A stretch of DNA of 64,000 nt, from positions 37,097,075 to 37,161,074 of the forward strand of contig CM037876.1 of NCBI GenBank assembly GCA_021292165.1. The letters are read 5' to 3'. A program made the position numbers and the translations under genes. The notes under the pieces were generated by a model that saw only the letters and a program-made list of their open reading frames with translations, was not told the DNA's origin and made no database searches. This stretch comes from Shinisaurus crocodilurus (Eukaryota > Chordata > Lepidosauria > Squamata > Shinisauridae). This document shows positions 41,301-51,051 of the stretch, piece by piece. How positions within the stretch are numbered: the first letter of the stretch is position 1; every line of letters begins with the position of its first letter.

Positions 41301-43010
41301 TGCCACAATTATTCCTTGATGGTTTACATTCATCACTCCCCAAAACCTCCCAATCTTTTTAGTTGTCTTTCTCCTGCAGTACTGCCGATCATTCTAAGGC
41401 CACACAGCATCTGTTCCTTGGGCTTCCATTTCGCTAACCCTTCCTGTTCTACTACTTCATACCTCCAAATATTCCTTCATTTTCTCTTTGCATGTTTACA
41501 TAGAAGTCCCATTTTGTTCAATGGGTCTTACTTCCAAGAAGACTTGTAGTTAGAAGAATGATCACACCATGTAAGCACCCCACAGGACTGGCTCTCTGGA
41601 TCCCCTGCTTCTCTGAAGCCACATCCTCTCTTTGAGAGTCCTCATCCATTATTCTGGGTACTGTTCCCCACATTCCTCTTAGGAGCAACAGAACGGAGGT
41701 GCTGAGGTCATGTGTCAACTCTAAATAAGATGGGTGTTATCTTTCCAATGCTATGTTTCTCACATCTAAAGGACAGGATGTGTCCTTGTCATATAAAAGT
41801 AATATGGGGCTTTCCATTCCACCCTATTTCACTGAATCCAGTCGTGATGGTAATGAAGAAGCGGGCCACTTCTCCATCTAATCTCCTTCAATGTCATCTA
41901 GTGTCAGGGTCTCTTATTTTTCTCCCTGGCACACAAGTTTGAGCTAATCTGTTTTGCCTGTCCCGCATCCTGCACCATTCCCAAAATCTGCACATCCTTC
42001 CCGCATCAGTATTTCCAATATCCATTTCCCCCTCCACCTTTAGAATCTACTGCTAATAGGGATGGACACATCTGTTGATTTTGGTTTTGTTCAGTTTCTC
42101 ATTTTTCCAACTGTAACTTTGTTCCATCCTGTTTCTGCATCAGTTTGTGTATTTTATTTTTAAAAGTCGTCATGAAAATGTGTATGCATTTTGTGCACAT
42201 TTCTAAGATACGTGTTTTTGTATGCAATTTTGCAGAATAAAATGTGTTTTTGCAAGCTATTTTCCCTAATATAATGTGTTTTTGCATGTTATTTTTCACT
42301 AATATACAGACTTTTGTGCATACTTTCTGCTTCTGCTTCTCTGTCCATGTAGCATCTTATCCTCCACAAGTATGAAATGTGTTCAATATCAATACATTGC
42401 TAAAATCAACAGTGAGTTGACTGTCCCTGCCTGGAGGGGAAATAACGGAAAGAGGGCTGAAAAAAAACATGAGAACTAAGCATTTTTGCCATTGTTCTCT
42501 TGGTTTATAAGTTGTTCTAATTTTAGAGAAAGTGATGAATAGGAGGCAAAAAGCTGTTCCTCCATTTCAAGGCACCTGCTTTGCACTTGGCAGCAGCAGC
42601 ACTGAAGCATGGAGTCATTCACTCTCTTGCACCATCTGGAAGCTGAGCTGACTGTAGAGAAACTGAGAGGAAAGTCTGGTCAGGACAGGTAGTGCTTTCT
42701 GCATTTCCAATGACATCCTACAACTTCGTGCTCAAGAGAAGGAGTGAGGAAGAGCAAACTGAGAGCAAATATTTTAAAATAAAAATATTTAAAAGGTTGT
42801 GCGGTAAAGCGGAAGGCACGCAATGCACCTGCTTGTGCACCACAACCCACTGGTTTACATGCGAACAGGGCCATTATCAGCCAGCTAGGCCAAAGGCCTG
42901 CTGAAACAGCAGTCTTGAAGTGGTATTTAAACACCATTAAGCAGGAACCCAAGTTGATCTTGAAAACAGGGAGCTCCACATCCTGAGCGCCACCATGGGG
43001 AATGCTCCCC
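41301..43010. other. No gene seen; tandem repeat at 42,205-42,305
   Basis: No coding similarity. 41,489-41,555 may be a GCAATCCTA-MITE remnant ('gttcaatgggtcttacttcc'). At about 42,205-42,305 three degenerate 32-33-bp units start with 'gtgtttttg' and end 'taatata'. Confidence 0.4.
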
Positions 43011-43110
43011 CTAGGGTAGCCATGTGTCCTAATTTACAGGACAGTTCTCTGCTATGCTAAGTCCTCTGCTTGAATTTTGAACATGCCCTCTATTTGAAGG
43101 GCTGTTCAAT
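43011..43110. repeat. Remnant of the 'GGTGACCATATGTCC' repeat type
   Basis: 'agggtagccatgtgtccta' and 'atttacaggacagttctc' resemble 48,064, 48,604 and, inverted, 59,963-59,983. Confidence 0.45.
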
Positions 43111-43496
43111 CTAAGTCCAGTTTAAAGATTATGAACCCCAAGAAGGGAGAGCGTTGGCCTTGAAGCTACCCGTCAACACGTAATACGCAGTTAACCTGGT
43201 CACAGTCTTCCCCAGTATGGTGAGAGATGTATTATATTTCTATTTAAATTAGGGTAATTATTTCTGAATCTGCCTCTGTATATATAAATTTGTATGTGCT
43301 TTCCGCCCCAGATCTGCGCCGTCTTTTTGGTGATAGGCATTTTTTTAAAAAAGAAATATCTATGTCTATTTTTGTCTCCCTCTTTTTTCTGATGATGTAT
43401 TTCCTCCTTCTTAGCAATGTGTAAGTGGCCACCCTGCTTACTTTCCGTGCAGACCCATTAATATTAGTGCAACTTTTCATATTATTATTTATATGC
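43111..43496. other. No gene seen
   Basis: AT-rich unassigned DNA. Confidence 0.45.
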
Positions 43497-43880
43497 CGCA
43501 TTCTGCACCAGCTGCATAAAGCTGACTTATATGCCTTGGATAAAGTGCATTACAATAGTCCAGCCTGGCCATCACTAGTGCATGGATAACTGATGTAAGG
43601 TCTGTCCTCTCTACATCGGGCTGCAGCAGGTATACAGCCTATGCTGATAAAAAGCACGCATAGCTACTGTCGCCGGCGCCAACTGAGCATCCCTAATTAG
43701 CAGTCCAGGAAAACTCCCAGACTCTGTACTTGGTTCTTCAGGGGGAGTGCAACCCCTCCTAAAACCAGTTGTAAACCTCCATCCAGATAGTCTGTTTCCT
43801 TCCTGACAGCATCTCTGTCTTGTCTCAATTAAGCCTCAGCTTGTTCCCTGTCATCCACCCCAAAAACACCTCTAGGCAAT
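43497..43880 (-). mobile_element. L2 LINE, part 1 (3' side)
   Basis: Minus-strand L2 coding remnants around 'gcattctgcaccagctgc' (AAARL region) and 'tacttggttcttcaggggg' (ALPLKEQV region). It is interrupted at about 43,880 by a foldback repeat and continues at 44,550. Confidence 0.75.
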
Positions 43881-44141
43881 GGGCCGGTTCTCATGATCAA
43901 GCAGCCCACTGTGGCTTATTTAAGCTATGGTGGTCTGTGGCACAGCCGGGTGGCCATTTTGAATATTCAAGCCGCAACCGCAGCTTGTCGTGTCATCCAA
44001 ACCCAACAAGGGTGGGTTGTTGGCATGGTTAACAAACCACCCACAACCCTAAAACAGCCCATGGGTTAACCACGGCAACAACCCACCCTCACTGGGTTTT
44101 TAATTTTAATTTTCCTTTCGGAAAGGCAAAGGTGTTTTTTT

Positions 44142-44397
44142 AGAGCCAGTGTGGCATAGTGGTTAGAGTGTTGGACTGGGACTCGGGAGATTCGGGTTCT
44201 ACTAGTCCCCAGTTGGCCATGAAGCTCACTAGGTGACTTTGGGACAGTCACTGACTCTCAGCCTAACCTACCTCACAGGGTTGTTGTGAGGATAAAATGG
44301 AGAGGAGGAAGAGGATTATGTAAGCTGCCTTGGGTTCCTTGCAGGAAGAAAGGTGGGATATAAATATAATAAATAAATATAATAAATAAATAAATAA
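44142..44397 (+). mobile_element. tRNA-headed CORE-like SINE (family S1), full length
   Basis: Head 'agagccagtgtggcatagtg' (A-box), B-box 'gggttctactagtcccc' (with a small insertion), CORE 'gggttgttgtgaggat', and the tail 'ggatataaatataataaat' with repeats of AATA. Confidence 0.85.
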
Positions 44398-44410
44398 TGA
44401 TGGGCAACAG

Positions 44411-44540
44411 CAGTGTTCTCCAAGCTTGGGTCCCCAGATGTTTTTGGCCTACAACTCCCAGCATGCCCCAGCCAGCTGGCTGGGGCATGCTGGGAGTTGT
44501 AGGCCAAAAACATCTGGGGACCCAAGCTTGGAGAACACTG
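44411..44540. mobile_element. Perfect 130-bp palindromic hAT-like MITE
   Basis: Two 65-bp arms (44,411-44,475 and 44,476-44,540) are exactly complementary with no spacer. Ends are 'cagtgttctccaagc' and 'gcttggagaacactg'. Flanks 'ggcaacag' and 'ggctacag' agree at 7 of 8. Each arm has the ZNF143/THAP11-like 'ctacaactcccagcatgccc'. It could extrude as a hairpin. Confidence 0.85.
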
Positions 44541-44549
44541 GGCTACAGT

Positions 44550-44830
44550 GATCATGTGAACCCGGTCAGTGATTCAAGAGTTCCACACCCTCCCTGGGAC
44601 AAGTAGATCAGAAATAAAGAGGTAGAGCTGAGCATCATCTGTATACTGGTAACACTCCAGCCACAAACCTCCAGATTACTTCCCCTAGTGGTTTTAAGTA
44701 CATTTTGAACATTTATCTTATGTTCAAAACCATGAGAGAGAAGATGAAGCATTTGTGACACCCCAGAGGCCAATGACCATGGAGTGGAACAGAAGTATTC
44801 CAGCACCACCTGCTGAGACTGCTTCTCCAA
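44550..44830 (-). mobile_element. L2 LINE, part 2 (5' side)
   Basis: The minus strand resembles QQVVLEYFCSTPWSLASGV and the region before the active site, continuing part 1 at 43,497-43,880. The YADD motif is lost to mutation. Confidence 0.7.
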
Positions 44831-45317
44831 GAATGGTTTATGATTGAGCTGTCAATGTTACGTTGTACTGGTGTTGTCACTTTTATCACGGTTTTATGGC
44901 TATGGTGCTATGATTGACTTTAAATTGTCTATTTTCCATGAACTGCTTTGAGTACAAACATGTTTGTAGAAAATGTGCTATATAAGTAAATGGACAATTA
45001 AGTGTGTTTAGGATTGTAGCCTTTTAATAAGATACATCACTGTCATGTTTGTAGAGTGTCCTTAGTAGAATCACACAACACATTCTCACTACCTGGCCTG
45101 CTATATTATTCATTCACTACAGTTCAACAGGAGCCTGAGAGTATATGTCTCAGTTGTAGTTCTGGGCTCTTACATGAACAATGATCTCTATTACTATGGT
45201 AATACCTTGGAGCACATCAGCCAATATAGCAAAGCTGGTATCATCAAAGTGACTAGGAAATTATTGACTCAATGATTGGGTCAGTCAGCCCCATTATGAG
45301 TTGAGTCTACTGTTTAT
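44831..45317. other. No gene seen
   Basis: Unassigned; a lone MITE end ('gtttaggattgtagcc') lies at 45,005-45,020. Confidence 0.4.
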
Positions 45318-45890
45318 AGCAGGCTTCTCCAACCTGGGGTCATTCAGATCCTTTGGACTGCAACTTCCAGCCAGAGATGGTGTTAGGGGGGTGGCTCACT
45401 GGGGCTGGAGCCCCAAATCTTTCATTTGGAGCCCCGAATCTCTGGGAGGCCATCTGCCCCACCACCCTGCTGTCCATGGGCACTTGCTGAAGTAAAGGTA
45501 CAGGGGCCTCAATGATCTCTGTTGCATCTGATCCCTCTGGATCAGCTGGCTTTTTGCCCACATGAGCTTCATCTCCTGCTCCCCCCGCCGAATCTTTCTG
45601 CCTGAGGTTTTTTTCTGAAATCAAATGCCCTCCTCTCCCCTGTCCATACATATCTTTGACAAATAGGGGTGTCCTTAGGAGACAGGGTCCTTTAAGGATA
45701 CACACACAGACCTTAGAGCATATGTAAATTAGCATATGCAAATTTGTTTTATTGTTTTGTCCCGTGGGCCTGAGCCCCAGATCCTTTTGGTACCTTGCAC
45801 TGCCCCTGCTCCCAGCATTCCTGACTATTGGCCATGCTAGCTGGGTCTGAAGGGCATGGAAGGGCATGGAAGGCACCAGGTTAGGGAAGG
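45318..45890. repeat. Palindromic MITE split by a hAT-like insertion
   Basis: The left arm 'ggcttctccaacctgggg' with 'ggactgcaacttccagc' (45,318-45,371) and the right part 'cccagcattcctgactattg' ... 'ggcaccaggttagggaagg' (45,809-45,890) are one palindromic element. 437 bp at 45,372-45,808 separates them. Confidence 0.7.
45372..45808. mobile_element. hAT-like nonautonomous element, 437 bp
   Basis: Left end 'cagagatggtgttagg'; right end reversed 'caggggcagtgcaagg'. The flanking octamers 'cttccagc' and 'ctcccagc' differ at one position, and the split host palindrome confirms the insertion point. The interior has 'ggagccccaaatctttc' / 'ggagccccgaatctctg' repeats and a minus-strand frame without recognised domains. 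Confidence 0.7.
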
Positions 45891-46217
45891 ATGGTTTCTG
45901 GTATATGCTATTTATACATGGCTTAGCATAGGACTGAAAACCACAAGTTTTACTTCTGGGAAACATCATGGATTAATTTCTAATGCTCAACTTTTCTTTT
46001 CCCCCTAGCTTCCCAGGGCAGCCTTGGGCAAATAATTTAGTCTGCTTCCATTTTGTTCTGCAAATTGAAGATCAAATACTTATCCCATCAGGTTTTTATG
46101 AGAGGCTAAACTCATTAAAATTTGTTAAAGGCTTGAAGGCTCTCTGTGCGAAGGTACTGGAAAATGTGCAGAACGTTATTATGATAATGTATATCCACTA
46201 ATTGTACCGCCAGCATC
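45891..46217. other. No gene seen
   Basis: Unassigned AT-rich DNA. Confidence 0.45.
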
Positions 46218-46225
46218 ATTTAAAA

Positions 46226-46495
46226 CAGCGGTGCAGAGCCTGGGGCCAAATCCAGCCCTCTGGTGTTCCCTAGAAGCCCAGACCGCCTTCCCCTTTCCCA
46301 CAAACACCAATGGTTTTGTGGTTTCCTGGCTTTTGTTCTGTTTTACCCCCATTCTACAAGGCTGAAATGCCTCTCCTGAGGTTTAGTTATTGACAGTAAG
46401 AGTTTTAAGCTACAATATGCTGGTAGTTTTGGCCCCGCCCACCCGTCTCCAAAATTGAATTCGTCCAATGGGCTGAAAGAGTTTCAACACTCCTG
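46226..46495. mobile_element. hAT-like nonautonomous element, 270 bp
   Basis: Starts 'cagcggtgcagagcc', ends '...gtttcaacactcctg'. Flanks 'atttaaaa' and 'ctttaaaa' match at 7 of 8. A diverged partial copy lies at 55,515-55,710 (both share 'tgaaatgcctctcct' and 'gtaagagctttaagct'-like text). Confidence 0.65.
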
Positions 46496-46509
46496 CTTTA
46501 AAACATACA

Positions 46510-46510
46510 G

Positions 46511-46537
<27 letters not shown>
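46510..46537. repeat. (TA)n microsatellite
   Basis: About 13 units of TA, directly after the hAT-like element. Confidence 0.9.
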
Positions 46538-46545
<8 letters not shown>

Positions 46546-48060
46546 GAGAATTTCAATAGTAACATCCCTGTTGCTGGGTGAATACAGATGAGAACATCAA
46601 GGCAGAGATGTTTTTGTGAGATATTAGTTACCCCTGTGTCATGGCTGACACCAGCAGTCAACAAACTGGATGACTGCCAAGTTCCAGAGGCTAATAAGGG
46701 GGACCCCCACACTCATCCAAAGGTGTCATGGACCATACTCACTTTGCACGGGGCACTGGGGATGGGTGGCGATCAACACAAAGTGAACCTTCAGACTCTC
46801 CAAGGATCTGCTGTGGCATGTGAGGGCTCTGAAGGGGCTTGAGTGCAGGGGACCAGCCGCAGATGTAGTAGAGGAACACTGGGCAAGATAGGGCAGGTGG
46901 TAACATTACAGACTCAAAGGAGAACTGTACCTGAATGAGGAAATAAATTAAAATCTCCTGTCCAAGTCAGCTCATGTATTCTAGCTCTTGTTTTAACGTA
47001 TAGCTCAGTAATACAATTCTGAATGGAGTGCTCCTAGATCCATTGCCATGCCTGAATCTTCAGCTGTGATAGTGGCCCGGATGGGATACTTGCAACCAGC
47101 AGTGGCTGGTGGCTTCAATGTCTGTGGGACGGCGTATCCACTCCGGGTTTCAGTCTGAACTTTAAAGGAGCTATCCCCGGTGCTGGACCTAGTTGAAGTT
47201 TACTTAATACTTAAGTAACTTCACTTAATAATGCTTTAAAATAACCAGCCACACAAGCACAATGGATGCTTTTTCAGCTCTCTGATGGTTTGTTACCAGT
47301 CTGTCCTGCATGACAAGCAAACATCTTCTAGTCCCACCACTAAATTAATAAGGGGGGGCGAGGGTGTTACAGGAGCACAGTTCTGCTCTCTGCTCTCATG
47401 CTTCTCCCATTCATTCCAATGGGGTTGGTGCAATAGAACTTCTTGGCGGTATTTTTGCCTATTGTATTCTGTGCAGTTTGGGTTCTTTTTGGTTTCAATA
47501 CTCTTGCCTTTCATCACCTGCTTTTCCTTGTGCTCCAAAATCTTGTGTCTATTTGTACTGCACTTGCACTTGTTGAGTTATGTTGCAGCAACAAGGCTGT
47601 GCTTTGGGTAGTGTTTGCTTGTTGTCATCATTCATCATAAGACTCCCAGATCCCCCCATCCCACCCCACTCCCATTTCTGGAAAGAAATGTACACATGTG
47701 CAATCCTAATATAATTTCATTGAATAGCTTTCAGATGGTGATAGTGAACCAGTTCTATTGCAGCTCTGCAACCACTACACAACAACAAAATATCATGAAG
47801 GAAGCAGCAGTCCATCATAAATTGGTCTAGAATTTGCTGTCAGTGGCCAAAATTAATATTACCTGTATGTTGTGAAACTGTAATGTTCCTTTATGAAAGC
47901 ACTGTTTGGCTAAATCAGGGGTGGGCAGACTTCAGGGTTGTGGGATCTACTTTGTCAACCAGAGACAAGTGCAAAGTAATGACTGGGGGGTGGGGTGGAT
48001 AAGAGGCGGCCCAGGGAGCAAACTCAATTACCTACTGCTCCCCTATGAGCCTGTGTATAC
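46538..48060. other. No gene seen
   Basis: Open frames at 47,285-47,611 and elsewhere are hydrophobic and without similarity. 47,930-47,990 ('ggggtgggcagacttcag') may be one end of another short DNA element. Confidence 0.4.
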
Positions 48061-48063
48061 ATT

Positions 48064-48680
48064 AAGGTGACCATATGTACTGGTTTTACCAGTACAGTAC
48101 TGGTTTTTTGGACATTGTCCTGGTTAGTCATGAGATATAACCAGTATACTTTAGGACTACAAAATCAAAAATTATTAATTTATCAAAAGATTGAGTACAT
48201 CAAATCAATTCTTGATAAACCAGCCTAAATCAATTTTATTAATTTATCCTAGTTTTAGTTTTATTTTACACGATGGTTCTCGTCGTTGGATCTCAGCAAC
48301 ACTCGGCATTCAGCACACGCACTCTCACTATGTTGTGGCCGCAGCAACTCTTCGATAATACTCCCGCGCAGTACATACAGCCCGACCGTGGGAACTCGAT
48401 GATGATGCCATCACACAGAGCCTGCCAAAATTGACCAATTTGGTGTTAGCGTCGGACTATAAAAGGCCCTCCGCAGCACAAAACAGGCACCAGTGATCTG
48501 GCATCTTCGGACTGTGACACTGGCCCTCAGAGCTCCACGCTCTCTCGGTTACTCGAGCTTTTCGCTCTGCCGTTTTCACGGCGCACCTCACTGCTTCGCC
48601 AGGACTAGGCTGACCATACGTACCGTTTTAAAAGGGACAGTCCCATTTTTTTTCATATTTCCTGACCATCCCTTCTTTTT
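48064..48680 (+). promoter_or_regulatory. Promoter-like unit between related repeats
   Basis: CCAAT at 48,435-48,439 is followed 19 bases later by 'tataaaagg' (48,458-48,466), a canonical core promoter layout on the plus strand. The unit is bounded by two similar sequences in the same direction, 'aggtgaccatatgtactgg' (48,064) and 'ggctgaccatacgtaccg' (48,604). This could be the promoter or LTR-like end of an unrecognised mobile element. The 64-codon frame at 48,493 has no similarity. Confidence 0.4.
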
Positions 48681-49269
48681 AATATAAATGTCAATTTTGT
48701 CCCATTGTTAGTAAACTATATATAGTTTTTAGTTTTTTGTAAAAAAACTGAACACGGCTTGTTTATTTCTCATAAGAATCTCCGCATTAAGAAACCTCGG
48801 GGGGTGGTGGTGGTGAGCCAAGCCCCATGCGGAGCTGCTCCCGCGCTCCCCTTAGCCCTTAGACAGGGCGACTACTGACGTAGTCTAGAGCGCCGTGTGA
48901 GCCACGCCGTGTGAGCCGAAGAAAGGGAACTTGACGGCGATGGGCCAGAGCCTGGAGCCGTTGTCGTCTTGCTGCGGGGTAGCCGCATTCCCCTGCGCAA
49001 GCCTGAAGGGGTAATGGAATCAATTACTAGACTATGTATTAATAAGGGGGAAGGGAAACATGCCTTGTCAAGATATGTTATATTTTTGGAATTTAGAATT
49101 TATTTGATCAAGAGGATAGAAGTATATTAATTGGTCCCTTGGAGGGTGGGGGGGGGAGCACTTCATGATTTATTGTATGTTGTTTATGTTATATTTGTGT
49201 GATATTCTTGTATTCTGTTATATATATATTTTTGTTATAATTTGTTTTGAAAAGTAAATAAAATATATA
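48681..49269. other. No gene seen; CpG-rich patch 48,780-49,010, AT-rich 49,020-49,265
   Basis: A CpG-rich patch contains a direct repeat of 'cgccgtgtgagcc' (48,892 and 48,906). A TA-rich tract follows. Confidence 0.4.
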
Positions 49270-49910
49270 TTTTTAAAAAAAATCAGGCAAGGGCACAGCG
49301 CCCTTCACCCGCAGCCGGAGCCAGCTGCCGAGCGCCGGCCAGCCAGCCAGACAGGCCCTGCATTTCTCTGGCGGGCGCCGAACCCCAGGCAAGCAGGCGA
49401 GATGGCGGAGCTGACACACAGGTGGGTGGCAAAAGGCAGCGCGGAGACGGGCTGGACCGGGCAGCAGCGCGCCGGGCGGGAGCATGAAGACCCGGGCAGG
49501 CACCGAAGGGACACAGACCCCCTGCACGCTCTGCGGCAGGATCACGCCAGGACGCGGGACAGGGGTCTGCCGGTGGTGGCGACGGCGGAGGCAGCTGAGA
49601 GGAGACCCACATGCACACTAAGCCTCTCTGCATGGCGGTGAGGGGACAGTGGCTCATTCACACAGTTCAGGGCATACATATTCATGCCCTGGTCAGCCAA
49701 TTAGGACGGGACCTGAAGGAGGTGGGCCATGGAGGTTAGGGGGCGGGCTTAGGAGGATCAGCCTTTTCATAAAGCGCTAAGAAGACTGGACGGGGAGAGC
49801 GAAGCCGTGCAGCTCGCACTAAGGAGGAGGCGCAGTGTGTGGCAGGCGGCCGGATGAGCAGGTGAGCTCAGGGCACATCGGATTGCAGGCAAAGCTAAGA
49901 CACGCTTGTC
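49270..49910 (+). promoter_or_regulatory. CpG island with candidate promoter and first-exon donors
   Basis: A CpG-dense 640-bp block. On the plus strand an inverted-free order CCAAT (49,697-49,701), GC box 'gggggcgggc' (49,739-49,748) and TATA-like 'cataaag' (49,768-49,774) precedes a G-rich leader. That leader ends at the splice-donor consensus CAG|GTGAGC (49,859-49,867); an ATG lies just before it (49,854). A second ATG in good context (49,402) is followed by CAG|GTGGGT (49,419-49,427). These features fit a first exon of a gene continuing to the right, but no exon body, acceptor or homology is visible. Confidence is therefore low. Confidence 0.4.
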
Positions 49911-49917
49911 GCTAGCG

Positions 49918-50040
49918 CAGACATTCTCAACCTCTGGATGCGTCGGACTACAACTCCCAGCATCCCCAACCAGCTAGCTGGCTGGGGTGCTGGGAGTTGT
50001 AGTCCCACATATCTGGAGGGCACTAGGTTGGAGAAAGCTG
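49918..50040. repeat. Palindromic MITE, hAT-like class
   Basis: 'cagacattctcaacctctgg' and 'ggactacaactcccagcatc' face 'gctgggagttgtagtccc' and 'ctaggttggagaaagctg' around 'agctagct'. No target duplication seen. Confidence 0.7.
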
Positions 50041-50154
50041 TAGTAAGGAGTTAGTTAGCCCTATTGAAGCCAGTGGGAGTCACTTTCCAGTACAAACCCC
50101 TATCAGACCCGTCTGCAAGCCACTGAGTGCTCTTTCCTTCTGGATTAATACACT

Positions 50155-50470
50155 GACTAGGTTCAGACAACATGGTAACCCACACTCAGGGTTGAGTATG
50201 GGTTGTCGTTGAACCGTGGGTTGTCATTGAACCGTGGGTTATCGTCTGAACCCAGCTGAGATAAGAAACCATGGTGAACAACCCACAGGTCACAGCCCAA
50301 TAACAACCATGGGTTCTCTTCGTGGGTTGGTTGTGGTTAAGAAGCCATGGCTTGTTAGTGCAGGTGGGTTCAGACAACACGATAACCCACGTTTCAGCAA
50401 CAACCCACGTTTCAGCAACGACCCATACTCAACCCCCGAGTGTGGGTTATCATGTTGCCTGAACCCAGTC
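50155..50470. repeat. Inverted-terminus repeat ('GGGTTCAGACAACATG' type), copy 2
   Basis: Ends 'gactaggttcagacaacatg' and 'catgttgcctgaacccagtc'. The interior mirrors copy 1 at 38,699-39,022, including 'aaccatggtgaacaaccc' and 'aacccatggttg'-like arms. Confidence 0.7.
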
Positions 50471-50875
50471 ATTGCGGATAACCATCAGTCCCCACCATGG
50501 TCTTTAGGCCATTGTCCCCATGATCCACTCTGGCTGTGTGCAGTGCAGGCCTAGCTGTGGGGTTACAGAGTGGCAAGGGAAAGGCGCTGTGTGTGTAGCC
50601 AGTGATAACTTCCTCCTTATTAGTACAGTACTACTTAATGGTAGTTCAGTACTAAATTTTGAAGTGCAGGCGCTCATCATTACAGCCCCAATGACCATAC
50701 CCCAAGGACAACCCAAAATGCAGGCACCTGTGTTGATCCATTATAGATAGATACCCCCGAAGAAAATCAGTCCATAGCATACTAGCTAATTTATTAGGAT
50801 CAGCTGAAAAAAGTGCCAGAGCTCTGGGACCCAGTGTTCCCACTCCACTACACCATGGCTTCTTTATCAGAGGGG
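50471..50875. other. No gene seen
   Basis: Unassigned unique DNA. Confidence 0.45.
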
Positions 50876-51051
50876 AGGGGGCCATTGCTCAACGGCAGAG
50901 CACCCATCTTGCATGCAGAAGGTCCTGGGTTTCATCCCTGGTATCTCCAGGTGAGACTGGGAAAGACTCCTGTGTGTTTACACACAGGAAGACTCCTGTG
51001 TCTTCCCTGGAGAGCCTCTGCCAGTCAGTGTGTAGGCAACAATGAGCTAGT
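50876..51051 (+). mobile_element. tRNA-headed SINE (family S2), cut by a DNA element
   Basis: 'ccattgctcaacggcagagc' (A-box region), 'ttgcatgcagaaggtcctgg', B-box 'gggtttcatccc', then 'ctggagagcctctgccagtc' and 'gcaacaatgagctag'. The remaining 3' end is missing or displaced beyond 51,731. Confidence 0.75.

Larger units (their letters stand above)
43881..44550. repeat. Foldback element with nested SINE and palindrome
   Basis: The termini 'ggccggttctcatgatca' and 'tgatcatgtgaacccggtc' are inverted. The left portion carries AACCCACC/CATGG motifs of the 35-36 kb type. It interrupts the L2 and is itself interrupted by an S1 SINE (44,142-44,397) and a perfect palindrome (44,411-44,540). Confidence 0.6.

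Noticed and set aside
47285..47611. 108-codon hydrophobic frame as a membrane protein
   Set aside because: No start context, no similarity, and T-rich DNA readily gives such frames.
49918..50040. 8-bp target duplication for this palindrome
   Set aside because: Flanks 'cgctagcg' and 'tagtaagg' do not match.
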